A DNA stretch of 41,792 bases from assembly GCA_018240745.1 (NCBI GenBank), contig JAFEFF010000192.1, positions 1 to 41,792 of the forward strand, given 5' to 3'. Made by a program: the position numbers and the translations under genes. Position 1 is the first letter of the stretch. Every line of letters begins with the position of its first letter. The notes beneath the pieces were generated by a model. The model was given only the letters and a program-made list of their open reading frames with translations, was not told the DNA's origin and ran no database searches. This DNA is from Pseudomonadota bacterium. GTDB lineage: Bacteria; Pseudomonadota; Alphaproteobacteria; Reyranellales; Reyranellaceae. Below, piece by piece: positions 17,745 through 25,841 of the stretch.

Positions 17745-18550
17745 AAGCAATTCGTAGCTTCCTCCTCGCGGCACTCGTCGTCGCGTTCGCGACGTCCGTC
17801 CAGGCCCAGTCGCTCAAGCTGGCCGACCGCCAGCACGGCAGGACGGTCACCGCCCATCAGCTCCTCAGCAACCTCCAGACGCGCACCATCACGGTGCGCG
17901 ATCCGGCCTACGGGCGCTCCATGACCTACCGGGCGCTGCCACTGGCCGAGTTGCTGAAGGAACTCGCGGTCGGGCCGGAGGACTACGTCGACTTCGTCGC
18001 CACCGACAAATTCTCGATCGGCATCCCGGTTCGGCTGCTGCGCGGCGGCGCGCCGCAGCCGTTCCTGGCCATCGAAAGCGAGGGTGCCCCGTGGCCTGCC
18101 CTGCCCGAAAAGGGCCGGGAGACTGCGGCGCCGTTCTATCTCGTCTGGCAGGACGCCAAGCCCGGCGAGATCAGCCCGGAATACTGGGTCTACAAGCTTG
18201 CGGCCGTGCAGGTCGCCGACAGCCCCTACAAACGCTGGCCCGATCTCCGGGTCGGTGGCGAGTTGCCGGCGACCGATCCGGCACACCGCGGTCTCGATCG
18301 CTTCGTCGCACTTTGCATCTCCTGCCACCGCTTCAAGGGCGCCGGCGACGGTGAGCAAGGCCCGGACCTGGGCCAGCCGATGAATCCGGTCGAGTATTTC
18401 CAACCGGGAGCGTTGCGCAAGTTCCTGCGCAGTTCCAAGCAGGTGCGCGACTGGCCGCAGCGCCGGATGCCGAGCTTCAACGAGGAGATGCTGAGCGACG
18501 AGGACCTGGAGGCCATCATCGCCTGGCTGACCTACAAGGCCCGGCGATAG
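17741..18550 (+). CDS. Exported c-type cytochrome with N-terminal SUOX-like domain
   Basis: Product of 269 residues. A cleavable signal peptide (MKAIRSFLLAALVVAFATSVQA) is followed by a domain of about 140 residues (HGRTVTAHQLL ... YWVYKLAAVQV). By eye this resembles the sulfite-oxidase/molybdopterin-binding fold, but it lacks the cofactor cysteine. A class I haem domain follows, with Cys192-x-x-Cys195-His196 (CISCH) and a probable axial Met243 in RRMPSF. It should act in the periplasm as an electron carrier or as the haem subunit of an oxidoreductase. Its ATG overlaps the stop of the enolase-family gene, implying co-expression of a periplasmic redox protein with a sugar-acid enzyme. Confidence 0.82.
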   Translation: MKAIRSFLLAALVVAFATSVQAQSLKLADRQHGRTVTAHQLLSNLQTRTITVRDPAYGRSMTYRALPLAELLKELAVGPEDYVDFVATDKFSIGIPVRLLRGGAPQPFLAIESEGAPWPALPEKGRETAAPFYLVWQDAKPGEISPEYWVYKLAAVQVADSPYKRWPDLRVGGELPATDPAHRGLDRFVALCISCHRFKGAGDGEQGPDLGQPMNPVEYFQPGALRKFLRSSKQVRDWPQRRMPSFNEEMLSDEDLEAIIAWLTYKARR

Positions 18551-18553
18551 GCT

Positions 18554-18925
18554 TCAGTAGGTCTGGCCCTCGAGCCAGGCGCGCGCCTCGCCGACCGTCT
18601 CGACGATCTTCACCGGACGGTCGGCGGCAGCGAGGTTGATGTAGCGCCGCACATAGCCGTGGATCTCGGGCGTGGTCACCACGAACACCAGCGGGCCGCC
18701 CTTCAGGATCGAGGCGTAGGCCCGCATGCGGGCGCCGAGCCGCATCATCTCGTCGTCGCTCGCATGGGTGACCATGGTCGTGCAGTCGAGCAGCTTGGCG
18801 TAGGGCATCGCATCGGCCAGCACCAGCGCGTCGAGATACTCCTCGGCCTCGGGCAGGGTGACCTCGCCGTCGACCTGCACCGTCACCATCCGGTCGGGGT
18901 GGGAAATGGTCCATTTGATCGGCAT
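18554..18925 (-). CDS. Small STAS/SpoIIAA-like hypothetical protein
   Basis: Product of 123 residues starting MPIKWTISHPDRMVTVQVDG. The alternating beta/alpha pattern resembles STAS/SpoIIAA-like single-domain proteins: VTVQVDGEVTLPEAEEYLDA, a central YAKLLDCTTM strand, then LVFVVTTPEIHGYVRRYINL. No catalytic motif is recognised. ATG at 18925 is used; a longer reading extends upstream through the putative ecm control region and is unlikely. It converges on the cytochrome gene and is divergent from ecm. Confidence 0.65.
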   Translation of the reverse strand: MPIKWTISHPDRMVTVQVDGEVTLPEAEEYLDALVLADAMPYAKLLDCTTMVTHASDDEMMRLGARMRAYASILKGGPLVFVVTTPEIHGYVRRYINLAAADRPVKIVETVGEARAWLEGQTY

Positions 18926-18951
18926 GGCCAGGAATATGGTCAACGCACCGA

Positions 18952-19012
18952 CTGCAAGGGAAGTGGTTTTTGCAGTGCAGTGTGAGAGAAATGGGAATGG
19001 AACGAGCTGCAA
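18952..19012. promoter_or_regulatory. CTGCAA/TTGCAG motif cluster upstream of ecm
   Basis: CTGCAA at 18952-18957 and TTGCAG at 18970-18975 form an inverted repeat with a 12-base spacer, and a second CTGCAA lies at 19007-19012. All three are in the 140-base gap between ecm and the divergent STAS-like gene. Short-chain acyl-CoA regulators of the RamB/ScfR/PccR type bind TTTGCAAA-like sites, which this only partly resembles. No convincing -35/-10 pair was found. Confidence 0.35.
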
Positions 19013-19065
19013 CGCGAAACATTTTATGCTGCGACGCAATATCGTTCGGTGTACCCAGTTCAACC

Positions 19066-21045
19066 ATGAGCAAACCGACCCGCGACAAGCCCTGGCTCAT
19101 CCGCACCTACGCCGGCCATTCGACGGCCGCCAGGTCCAACGAGCTCTATCGCACGAACCTCGCGCGCGGTCAGACCGGCCTGTCGGTGGCCTTCGATCTG
19201 CCGACCCAGACCGGCTACGACAGCGATCATCCGCTGGCCAAGGGCGAGGTCGGCAAGGTCGGCGTGCCGATCAGCCATCTCGGCGACATGCGCACCCTGT
19301 TCGACGGCATCCCGCTCGACCGCATGAACACGTCGATGACCATCAACGCGCCGGCGGCGTGGCTGCTCTCTCTTTATATAGCGACCGCCGAGGCGCAGGG
19401 CGTCGAGCGCGCCAGACTCCAGGGCACGACCCAGAACGACATCATCAAGGAGTATCTCAGCCGCGGGACCTACATCTTCCCGCCCGAGCCCTCGCTGCGC
19501 CTCACCGCCGACACGATCGGCTTCACCTATCGCGAGGTTCCGAAGTGGAACCCGATGAACGTCTGCAGCTATCACCTGCAGGAGGCGGGCGCGACGCCGA
19601 TGCAGGAGCTCGCCTTCGCGCTGGCCAATGCGATCGCCGTGCTCGACGCGGTGCGGGCGCGCGGCCAGGTGCCGGAAGCCGATTTCCCGCAGGTGGTGGG
19701 CCGCATCTCCTTCTTCGTCAACGCCGGCATCCGCTTCGTCACCGAGATCTGCAAGATGCGCGCCTTCGCCGAGCTGTGGGACGACATCACGAAAAACCGA
19801 TACGGCGTCGCCGACCCCAAGCAGCGGCTGTTCCGCTACGGCGTGCAGGTGAACTCGCTCGGCCTCACCGAGCAGCAGCCGGAGAACAACGTCTACCGCA
19901 TCCTGCTCGAGATGCTCGCGGTGGTGATGAGCAAGAACGCGCGCGCCCGCTCGGTGCAGCTACCGGCGTGGAACGAGGCGCTCGGCCTGCCGCGTCCGTG
20001 GGACCAGCAATGGTCGCTGCGGCTGCAGCAGATCGTGGCATTCGAGACCGACCTGCTGGAATACGGCGACATCTTCGACGGCAGCCGGGAGATCGCCAAC
20101 AAGGTCGAGGCGCTGAAGGCCGAGGCGCTGGCCGAGATGCAGCGCATCGCCGACATGGGCGGCGCGGTCGCCGCGATCGACTCGGCCTACATGAAGCAGC
20201 GGCTGGTCGAATCGAACCTCAAGCGCCTCGCCGCCATCGAGGCCGGCGAGCAGACGGTGGTCGGCGTCAACGCCTTCACCGAGGGCGAGCCCTCCCCGCT
20301 CAGCGGCGGCGAGGGGGCGATCCTGACCGTCGACGACTCGGTCGAGCGCGAGCAGGTCGAGCGCCTCGACGCCTGGCGCGCGCAACGCGACGGTACCGCC
20401 GTGAAGGCGGCGCTCGCCGAGCTGACAGCCGCCGCCAGGGAAGACCGCAACGTCATGCCGGCCTCGATCGCCTGCGCCAAGGCGGGCGTCACGACCGGTG
20501 AATGGACCGAGACCCTGCGCGCGGTGTTCGGCGAGTACCGCGCGCCGACCGGCGTCGCCCGCGCGATCGGCGTCACCGACGGCCGCCTCGAAGCGGCGCG
20601 CCGCGAGGTCGAGACCGTATCGCGGCGGCTCGGTCGGCGCATCAAGATCCTGGTCGGCAAGCCCGGGCTCGACGGCCATTCCAACGGCGCCGAGCAGATC
20701 GCCGTGCGCGCCCGCGACTGCGGCATGGAAGTGGTCTACGAGGGCATCCGCCTGACGCCCGAGCGTATCGTCAACGCCGCGCTCGAGGAGAGCGTGCATG
20801 TCGTCGGGCTGTCGATCCTGTCGGGCGGCCACGTCTCGCTGGTGCGCGAGGTGCTCGACGGCCTCGCCAGGGCCGGCATCGCCGACGCGCCGGTCGTCGT
20901 CGGCGGCATCATCCCGCCGGCCGACGCCGAGCTGCTGCTGAAGGCGGGTGTCGCGCGCGTCTACACGCCGAAGGACTTCGACCTGACCCAGATCATGCGC
21001 GACATCGTCGGCGTCGTGGACAGCGCCTGGAAGGAAGCGGCCTGA
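19066..21045 (+). CDS. ecm: Ethylmalonyl-CoA mutase (B12-dependent)
   Basis: Product of 659 residues. It converts (2R)-ethylmalonyl-CoA to (2S)-methylsuccinyl-CoA, the step specific to the ethylmalonyl-CoA pathway of acetyl-CoA assimilation. It starts KPWLIRTYAGHSTAARSNEL, which matches remembered Ecm sequences (Rhodobacter) far better than methylmalonyl-CoA mutases. An acyl-CoA mutase barrel (about 1-500) is followed by the adenosylcobalamin domain with Asp536-x-His538-x-x-Gly541 in GKPGLDGHSNGAEQ. Length fits Ecm; methylmalonyl-CoA mutase large subunits are longer (about 710). No other pathway enzyme (Ccr, Mcd, Mcl) is in the window, but the CbtAB cobalt genes lie close by. ATG at 19066 is fixed by homology. 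Confidence 0.95.
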   Translation: MSKPTRDKPWLIRTYAGHSTAARSNELYRTNLARGQTGLSVAFDLPTQTGYDSDHPLAKGEVGKVGVPISHLGDMRTLFDGIPLDRMNTSMTINAPAAWLLSLYIATAEAQGVERARLQGTTQNDIIKEYLSRGTYIFPPEPSLRLTADTIGFTYREVPKWNPMNVCSYHLQEAGATPMQELAFALANAIAVLDAVRARGQVPEADFPQVVGRISFFVNAGIRFVTEICKMRAFAELWDDITKNRYGVADPKQRLFRYGVQVNSLGLTEQQPENNVYRILLEMLAVVMSKNARARSVQLPAWNEALGLPRPWDQQWSLRLQQIVAFETDLLEYGDIFDGSREIANKVEALKAEALAEMQRIADMGGAVAAIDSAYMKQRLVESNLKRLAAIEAGEQTVVGVNAFTEGEPSPLSGGEGAILTVDDSVEREQVERLDAWRAQRDGTAVKAALAELTAAAREDRNVMPASIACAKAGVTTGEWTETLRAVFGEYRAPTGVARAIGVTDGRLEAARREVETVSRRLGRRIKILVGKPGLDGHSNGAEQIAVRARDCGMEVVYEGIRLTPERIVNAALEESVHVVGLSILSGGHVSLVREVLDGLARAGIADAPVVVGGIIPPADAELLLKAGVARVYTPKDFDLTQIMRDIVGVVDSAWKEAA

Positions 21046-21064
21046 CCGCTTTCTCCATTTCCGT

Positions 21065-21640
21065 TCATTTTTCTCCATTCCCGGCGATCGTGACCTTCCA
21101 CCCCCGGCCGTCGTGCGACATCCGGGTCCGGCTGAGCGGCGGCACGTCGATGCGCCAGAAGGAATCGACCGGTGCCTGGAGGGCATGGACGATCGCCGCA
21201 CGGACGATCGCGGGATGCGACACGGCGATGAGGCGTGCGCCCTCGCGCGCGTGCCGGTCGAGCCAGGCCGCCGCGCGCCGCACCGTCTCGACCAGCGATT
21301 CGCCGCCATGCGGCGCGACCCGCGGGTCGGCGAGCCAGAGCGCCAGCCCCTCGGGTTCCGTCTCGCCAAGCTCGCTCAGCGAGCGGCCCGTCCAGCGTCC
21401 GTAGTGGCCGTCCCTGAGCTCGGGATCGACTGCGGCCTGCAGGCCGAGGCATTCCGCGGTTTGAAGCGCCCGCCGTTCCGGGGCGACGAGCACCTTGTCG
21501 TACGCGCCGATTTGGCCGGCGATCGCCCGGGCTGCAGCGCGTCCCTTGTCGTCGATCGCCTCGTCGGCTGGAAAGGCCGCGCGGCGTGTCGCCGCCGTGG
21601 CGGCGTGGCAGATCCACGTCAGGCGCGTTGGTGCGACCAC
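21065..21640 (-). CDS. Histidine phosphatase family protein with altered RHG motif
   Basis: Product of about 191 residues. Branch-1 histidine phosphatases use a phosphorylated His in an RHG/RHA motif. Here that site reads TWICHAATAATRR: the His is retained but the preceding Arg is Cys. Other pocket residues appear present (Arg in APERRALQTAE, a His in AVSHPAIVRA). GTG at 21640 is chosen; it overlaps the cbtA gene by 22 bases. The stretch upstream in the same frame is Arg/Ala-rich and reads antisense to nothing conserved. Encoded with CbtA and CbtB, it may be an alpha-ribazole-phosphatase-like (CobC-type) protein, which is inference. Converges on ecm. Confidence 0.75.
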   Translation of the reverse strand: MVAPTRLTWICHAATAATRRAAFPADEAIDDKGRAAARAIAGQIGAYDKVLVAPERRALQTAECLGLQAAVDPELRDGHYGRWTGRSLSELGETEPEGLALWLADPRVAPHGGESLVETVRRAAAWLDRHAREGARLIAVSHPAIVRAAIVHALQAPVDSFWRIDVPPLSRTRMSHDGRGWKVTIAGNGEK

Positions 21641-22371
21641 TGCCCTCGCTGCCCGCGCCGCAGGACGGCTTCGGCCAGGGGGCCGAACGCCAATCCGATC
21701 GTCGCCCACAGCACCGCCTCGATGCCGATGGATGCGATCCGGAACTGCCAGAGGACGGCGGCCGGGAATTGCTCCGGCACCTCGTCGACCGCCGGCAGGA
21801 GCAGTTGCGCGGCGATGACCAGCAGGAGGAAGACGCCGCCGCCCGCGAGGCTCGCATTCCAGAGGCCGAGTTGCGGCAGCAGCCGGCGCCCGGCCGCCAG
21901 GGCGATCATCATCGCCGCGATCGAGACGACGATCATGCCGACGAACAGCGCCGTTCGATCGCCGATCGTGTCCGGCGCGCCGACCGCCGGCGGGTTGGGC
22001 GGATACTTGATGTCTGGCACGACGACCAGCGCCACGAACGTCGCCGCCGCGAGCAGCGCCGATGTCGCGCGCGGCGACAGCTTGCCGATCCGGCCGTAGG
22101 CAAAAGCGAACACCAGGGCGAACAGGCCGCCGAATGCCGTGGCGTAGACCACGACCCCGGTGAACAGGCCGATCCCGCGCTGGGTGTCGCGGCTGACCAG
22201 CTCGGGCTCGTCCTGGTGCTCATGGCCGGGATGGGCCGCCTTCATGAGCCGTTCCTCGAAGGCGATGGCGCGGTCGACCGGCGGCTCGCCCAGGATGCGC
22301 GCCACGCCGAAGACCAGCAGGCCCGCCAGGAATCCGGCGAGCATGCCGCGTATCAGCAGCGACCGCACCAC
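21619..22371 (-). CDS. cbtA: CbtA family cobalt transporter subunit
   Basis: Product of 250 residues with about five transmembrane helices. The N-terminus is typical (SLLIRGMLAGFLAGLLVFGV), with the conserved RILGEPPVDRAIAFEE and a His-rich loop (HPGHEHQDE) that probably binds metal. CbtA and CbtB form a predicted cobalt importer found next to B12-dependent or B12-synthesis genes. GTG at 22371 (or 22368) lies 15 bases after the cbtB stop. The following phosphatase start overlaps its 3' end. Confidence 0.9.
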   Translation of the reverse strand: MVRSLLIRGMLAGFLAGLLVFGVARILGEPPVDRAIAFEERLMKAAHPGHEHQDEPELVSRDTQRGIGLFTGVVVYATAFGGLFALVFAFAYGRIGKLSPRATSALLAAATFVALVVVPDIKYPPNPPAVGAPDTIGDRTALFVGMIVVSIAAMMIALAAGRRLLPQLGLWNASLAGGGVFLLLVIAAQLLLPAVDEVPEQFPAAVLWQFRIASIGIEAVLWATIGLAFGPLAEAVLRRGQRGQWSHQRA

Positions 22372-22386
22372 CCCGTACGTCCTACC

Positions 22387-22593
22387 CTAGTGGCAGGGGA
22401 AGCCGAGCAGATGCCGTCCGTCGTGGACGAACTCGTGGATGTACATGCCGGGAATGAGCGACGTCGCGCCTTCCTCGGCGCCGACGAAGTAGAGCGCCAG
22501 CATCATCACGAATCCGAACAGCAGCCAGGGCAGGACCTCGCGCACCGGAATCGCGACCGGTATGACAACGGGAAGGACAGCGGTATTGCTCAT
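22387..22593 (-). CDS. cbtB: CbtB family cobalt transporter subunit
   Basis: Product of 68 residues. It has one transmembrane helix (LPWLLFGFVMMLALYFVG) and the conserved C-terminal histidine motif HEFVHDGRHLLGFPCH, the proposed metal-binding tail of CbtB. ATG at 22593 has GGGAG nine bases upstream. First gene of cbtB-cbtA-phosphatase. In many genomes this operon sits behind a cobalamin riboswitch; none of its conserved boxes is seen in the leader here. Confidence 0.9.
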   Translation of the reverse strand: MSNTAVLPVVIPVAIPVREVLPWLLFGFVMMLALYFVGAEEGATSLIPGMYIHEFVHDGRHLLGFPCH

Positions 22594-22922
22594 CGTCACG
22601 CACTCCCTTGAAGCTGCAGGAGATTTCTTGGGTGGCGGAGCTTGCTGCATTGCCCCTTGGGATGCAATAGAGCCCTCCAGGAGGGGACGGGTCCGCGAAG
22701 CGGCCTGACCATTGCCGCAAAATGGCCCTTAAGCTGGTAGGTGATCCGGCTTTCGCGCGCCAACGCAACGCAAGGCTTTCGGATTTGCCCGGTATTGACG
22801 CAGCAGCGACGGATGAGGATGTTCACCGAGCCGTGGTCTTCGCTGCAGGCCCAGAGCGAATCCGGGGGGTGCCGGAGGCGCCTCTGCCCCGTTCGGCAAA
22901 TGTTGGGAATTGCGACGCGCCG
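22594..22922. other. 329-base intergenic region between divergent cbtB and glycosyltransferase-like gene
   Basis: No gene is supported here. It contains a perfect short palindrome CCCTCC-A-GGAGGG (22673-22685), an ATGCA/TGCAT pair around it, and one candidate forward promoter (listed separately). I searched both strands by eye for the cobalamin riboswitch core boxes and found none. Confidence 0.5.
22795..22823 (+). promoter_or_regulatory. Weak forward promoter candidate
   Basis: TTGACG (22795-22800) and GATGTT (22818-22823) with a 17-base spacer: five of six and three of six consensus matches. It would give a leader of about 95 bases for the glycosyltransferase-like gene. Confidence 0.3.
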
Positions 22923-23996
22923 ATGTCAGAGTCCGGGGCCACCCCCTATGTCAGCTTCGTCACCTGGGGCCGCAACGACGGTTACACCGACGACTACCTC
23001 CCGCGCATGGAGAAGGCGCTCGGCTGCCTGATCCGGCAGCTCGAGGCGGCCGGCCTCGACTCCGAGATCGTCATTTCGGAATGGAATCCGCCGCCGGAGC
23101 GTCCCCTTCTCGTCGACTCGCTCGACCTGCCGCAAGCGTCGCCGCATGTCTCGATTCGCGGCGTCGTCAGCGATCCCTGCCATCACGAGCGGTTCAAGGG
23201 CGCGGCCGAGCACGGCATGCACAACGGCGAGGCGTGGAATGTCGGCATTCGCCGCGCGCGCGGCCGCTACGTCATGCCGAAGGCGAGCGACACCTTCCTG
23301 TCGGGCGCGACCATCGAGCGGATCGCCCGCCGCGATCTCGCGCCCGACACGCTGTACCGCGTCGACCGCTATGACGTGGTCGTCCCGCCGGAGTTGTGGC
23401 GGCTCGATGGCCCGGCGTTCCTCGCCGCCCTGGAGAAGCTGCCGGCCCAGGCCAACGCATACATCGAGCAGTCGCCGCACTGGCGGCTGCGCGACCTGCA
23501 CACCAACGCCAGCGGCGATTTCCTGCTGATGCCCTCGTCGTGGTGGCACAGGCTGCGCGGCCATCCGGCCGACGACACGATCTTCAGCCTCGACGGCGAT
23601 TCGCTGGTCATGCATGCGGCGGCGGCGCTCGGCGTGAAGCAATGCCGGTGGCCGGCGCCGTGCAAGGTCTACAAGCCACGGCACGGCCATCTCAACAACG
23701 CCCGCATCACCTTCGTCTGGCGGCCGTGGCAACGCTGGCTCGAGGCGGTCCTGACCCGTCTCGGCGGCATCGGGCTTGCCCACAAGGCGCGCATGGCCTT
23801 CGACTATCCGCGGCGGCGCGTCCACAACATCCATTCGATCCTCGCCTCGTCGGTCGAACGTCAGTTCGTCCGCCCCGCCAGCCGCTGGGCGCGCGGCGTC
23901 CGTCCCGTGGCCACCCAGCCCGAGAGCTGGGGCCTGGCAGACCAGGCGCTCACGACCCGGGTCCTGTGCCGCGCGGCCTGGGAAGAAGCGGCTTAG
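22923..23996 (+). CDS. Glycosyltransferase-like protein
   Basis: Product of 357 residues. The N-terminus YVSFVTWGRNDGYTDDYLPR followed by a strand-helix pattern and SEIVISEWNPP looks like a GT-A (family 2-like) nucleotide-sugar fold. A middle GEAWNVGIRRARGRYVMPKASD is equivalent to the usual ARNxGxxxAxGxxxxFxDxD region, with SDT in place of a canonical DXD. The fold is inference; acceptor and donor are unknown. ATG at 22923 is chosen because homology-like sequence begins there; the upstream in-frame stretch looks non-coding. Its stop abuts the convergent hotdog gene with no gap. Confidence 0.68.
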   Translation: MSESGATPYVSFVTWGRNDGYTDDYLPRMEKALGCLIRQLEAAGLDSEIVISEWNPPPERPLLVDSLDLPQASPHVSIRGVVSDPCHHERFKGAAEHGMHNGEAWNVGIRRARGRYVMPKASDTFLSGATIERIARRDLAPDTLYRVDRYDVVVPPELWRLDGPAFLAALEKLPAQANAYIEQSPHWRLRDLHTNASGDFLLMPSSWWHRLRGHPADDTIFSLDGDSLVMHAAAALGVKQCRWPAPCKVYKPRHGHLNNARITFVWRPWQRWLEAVLTRLGGIGLAHKARMAFDYPRRRVHNIHSILASSVERQFVRPASRWARGVRPVATQPESWGLADQALTTRVLCRAAWEEAA

Positions 23997-24404
23997 TCAG
24001 ACGCTATTCGGACCGCCGGCCGCCAGATCGCCCGCCTTTCGATCGGCACGAAGAGTGGCGGTCGCATGCAGCAACGCCTCGACGACGGCGTGGCCGAATA
24101 GCCAACATTCGGCATGGACCATGTCACGCTCGCGCCGCAACGCCCGGGAGAGCGCGATCACGTCGGACTGCTGCGCGCCGCGCAGCATGGTGACATTGAG
24201 GTGCGTCACCGACGCCTCGACGCCCGCCGCGGCGCGCAGCGCGGTGTCGATCACGGCGAGCAGCGCCGCCGTCGACCAGCCTTCGGCCGGCGGCGAGAAG
24301 CGGACGCGCACATCCTGGTCCTGCGCCTCCTCCACGAACAGCTCGTAGCGGTCGCGTTCGGGCGTGGTCCGCTCCAGCGCGGCCTGCAGTTCGTCCTCGG
24401 TCAT
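23997..24404 (-). CDS. Hotdog-fold (PaaI-like thioesterase family) protein
   Basis: Product of 135 residues. The order of elements fits a single hotdog domain: a short N-helix, the strand DVRVRFSPPAEGWSTAALLA leading into the central hotdog helix, then THLNVTMLRGAQQSDVIALS. The HLNVTMLR stretch is the usual core strand of PaaI-type acyl-CoA thioesterases, but the usual active-site Asp/Gly-His-Gly pattern is not obvious. The ATG overlaps the stop of the upstream membrane protein gene (ATGA), so the two are translationally coupled. Substrate unknown. Confidence 0.62.
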   Translation of the reverse strand: MTEDELQAALERTTPERDRYELFVEEAQDQDVRVRFSPPAEGWSTAALLAVIDTALRAAAGVEASVTHLNVTMLRGAQQSDVIALSRALRRERDMVHAECWLFGHAVVEALLHATATLRADRKAGDLAAGGPNSV

Positions 24405-24862
24405 CGCCGGCAAAAGAACCATGACCAGGCCGCCGACGCCACAATCCCCGGCACGGCGAGATCCACCGCCGCAATGCGCAGCGCCGTGGGAAACACCGAG
24501 AGCAGCGCCATCGGATGGACCAGCGCACCGTTTTCCCGCGCCTGCAACAGGTAGAGGAGAGTGACCAGCGCGGCCGCCGACAGGACCAGCAGGCCGGGGA
24601 CGAGGACCGTCAGCAGCAGCATCCGAGCGCGGCTTCGGCCGCCACGCCAGGTGCAGAGGAATGCGACCGCGCCGATCGCGAAGGAGGCCGAGGCCACGAA
24701 TGCATAGAAGAATGCCGTGACATCGTTGAACAGAAAGCCCGTGTAGGACCGGCCGTCCTTGTAGCTCCAGTACGCGAGCAGCCGCACGATCTCCGAGGCG
24801 GCGACGGCGGCCGACGTCCACACCGACAGGCCAGCAGCATACAGCGCCGTGCGGCGAAGCAT
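24401..24862 (-). CDS. Four-helix membrane protein of unknown function
   Basis: Product of 153 residues with about four hydrophobic helices (residues 7-29, 47-70, 81-106, 117-150) and the inter-helix loop YWSYKDGRSYTGFLFND. No family recognised. Translationally coupled to the hotdog protein gene downstream and divergent from the Nudix gene (83 bases between starts). Co-function with the hotdog protein is inferred from the ATGA overlap only. Confidence 0.62.
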   Translation of the reverse strand: MLRRTALYAAGLSVWTSAAVAASEIVRLLAYWSYKDGRSYTGFLFNDVTAFFYAFVASASFAIGAVAFLCTWRGGRSRARMLLLTVLVPGLLVLSAAALVTLLYLLQARENGALVHPMALLSVFPTALRIAAVDLAVPGIVASAAWSWFFCRR

Positions 24863-24920
24863 TGCGAAGCGCACGGCCGCCGTGTAGCAGGGACGCCGCC
24901 CAATCGCAAAACATGGGCGC

Positions 24921-24944
24921 AAGATCACCCCCAAGATCACCCCC
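24921..24944. repeat. Perfect 12-base tandem duplication at a start codon
   Basis: AAGATCACCCCC occurs twice head to tail (24921-24932 and 24933-24944) and ends exactly at the ATG of the Nudix gene. It occupies the place of the ribosome-binding site and no Shine-Dalgarno sequence is visible. Confidence 0.9.
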
Positions 24945-25811
24945 ATGTCCTTCCTCGACCGCATCGCCGCCTGCAACAATGCCGACCTCAGCCAGTTCGA
25001 ACCCTGGTATGTCGGGTCGGTGCGTGCAGGCTTCCTGCATCGCGACTTCCTGCCGATGGTCGCCGTGCGACCCGACCTGTTCAGCCATCGCGACGGCGGC
25101 TGGCACCTCGAGCCGTCGCTCGACACGCCGGCCAAACGCACCGCGGCAATGCATGCCTTCCTGCTGACCCTGCGCGAGCGCGGCCTGTTCGGCCGATCGT
25201 GGCGCGACGAGCCGTACAAGGTCGCGACGCACTTCAACGATCCGACGCTGCTCGAGATGGAGCGCGCGGCGGTGCCCTGGTTCGGCGTGCGCGCCTACGG
25301 CCCGCACATGACGGGCTACGTGAGGAAGAGCGACGGGCTGCACATCTGGGTGCCGCGCCGCTCCTACGAGAAGCCGACCTATCCCGGCGAGCTCGACAAC
25401 ACCGTGGCCGGCGGGCAGCCGGCGAACATCGGCATCTTCGACAACCTCGTCAAGGAGTGCGCGGAGGAGGCATCGATCCCGCGCAGCCTAGCCGAACAGG
25501 CCAAGGCTGTCGGGGTCGTCGCCTACTGGAATCAGTCGGGCCGGCAGCTCAAGCCCGACGTCATGACCTGCTTCGATCTCGAGCTCCCGGCGGAATTCGT
25601 GCCGCAGGCGCACGACGGCGAAGTGCATGCGTTCGAGTTGTGGCCGGTGCAGCGGGTGTACGAGACGGTACGCGACACTAACCAGTTCAAATACAACTGC
25701 AATCTGGTGCTGATCGATTTCTTCGTGCGGCACGGGCTGTTGCGCGCCGACGACAGCGACTACTTCGCGATCGTAGAGGGCCTGCGCCGGACGCAACCGA
25801 GACCGTCATGA
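24945..25811 (+). CDS. DUF4743/Nudix hydrolase (thiamine-diphosphate-related)
   Basis: Product of 288 residues. The N-terminal DUF4743 domain (about 1-115) is the one fused to thiamine pyrophosphokinase in fungi. The Nudix domain follows, with the box running from Gly157 to Ile178 (GGQPANIG ... LVKECAEEASI) and metal ligands Glu171, Glu174 and Glu175. The box uses KEC in place of the canonical REU. Relatives (yeast Tnr3-type and plant Nudix proteins) hydrolyse damaged oxidised forms of thiamine diphosphate, so metabolite repair is the likely role. No thiamine genes are adjacent. The start directly follows a 12-base tandem duplication. Confidence 0.85.
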   Translation: MSFLDRIAACNNADLSQFEPWYVGSVRAGFLHRDFLPMVAVRPDLFSHRDGGWHLEPSLDTPAKRTAAMHAFLLTLRERGLFGRSWRDEPYKVATHFNDPTLLEMERAAVPWFGVRAYGPHMTGYVRKSDGLHIWVPRRSYEKPTYPGELDNTVAGGQPANIGIFDNLVKECAEEASIPRSLAEQAKAVGVVAYWNQSGRQLKPDVMTCFDLELPAEFVPQAHDGEVHAFELWPVQRVYETVRDTNQFKYNCNLVLIDFFVRHGLLRADDSDYFAIVEGLRRTQPRPS

Positions 25812-25841
25812 CACGTTGACGCGACTGAGGAGGTTGGCCTC

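Noticed and set aside
21050..21079. Direct repeat TTTCTCCATT between ecm and the phosphatase gene
   Set aside because: Ten-base repeat only; it partly encodes the phosphatase C-terminus and forms no stem-loop, so no terminator or element is claimed.
22594..22922. Cobalamin riboswitch before cbtB
   Set aside because: Both strands were read for the conserved boxes of the B12 riboswitch and none was found. A covariance-model search would be decisive.
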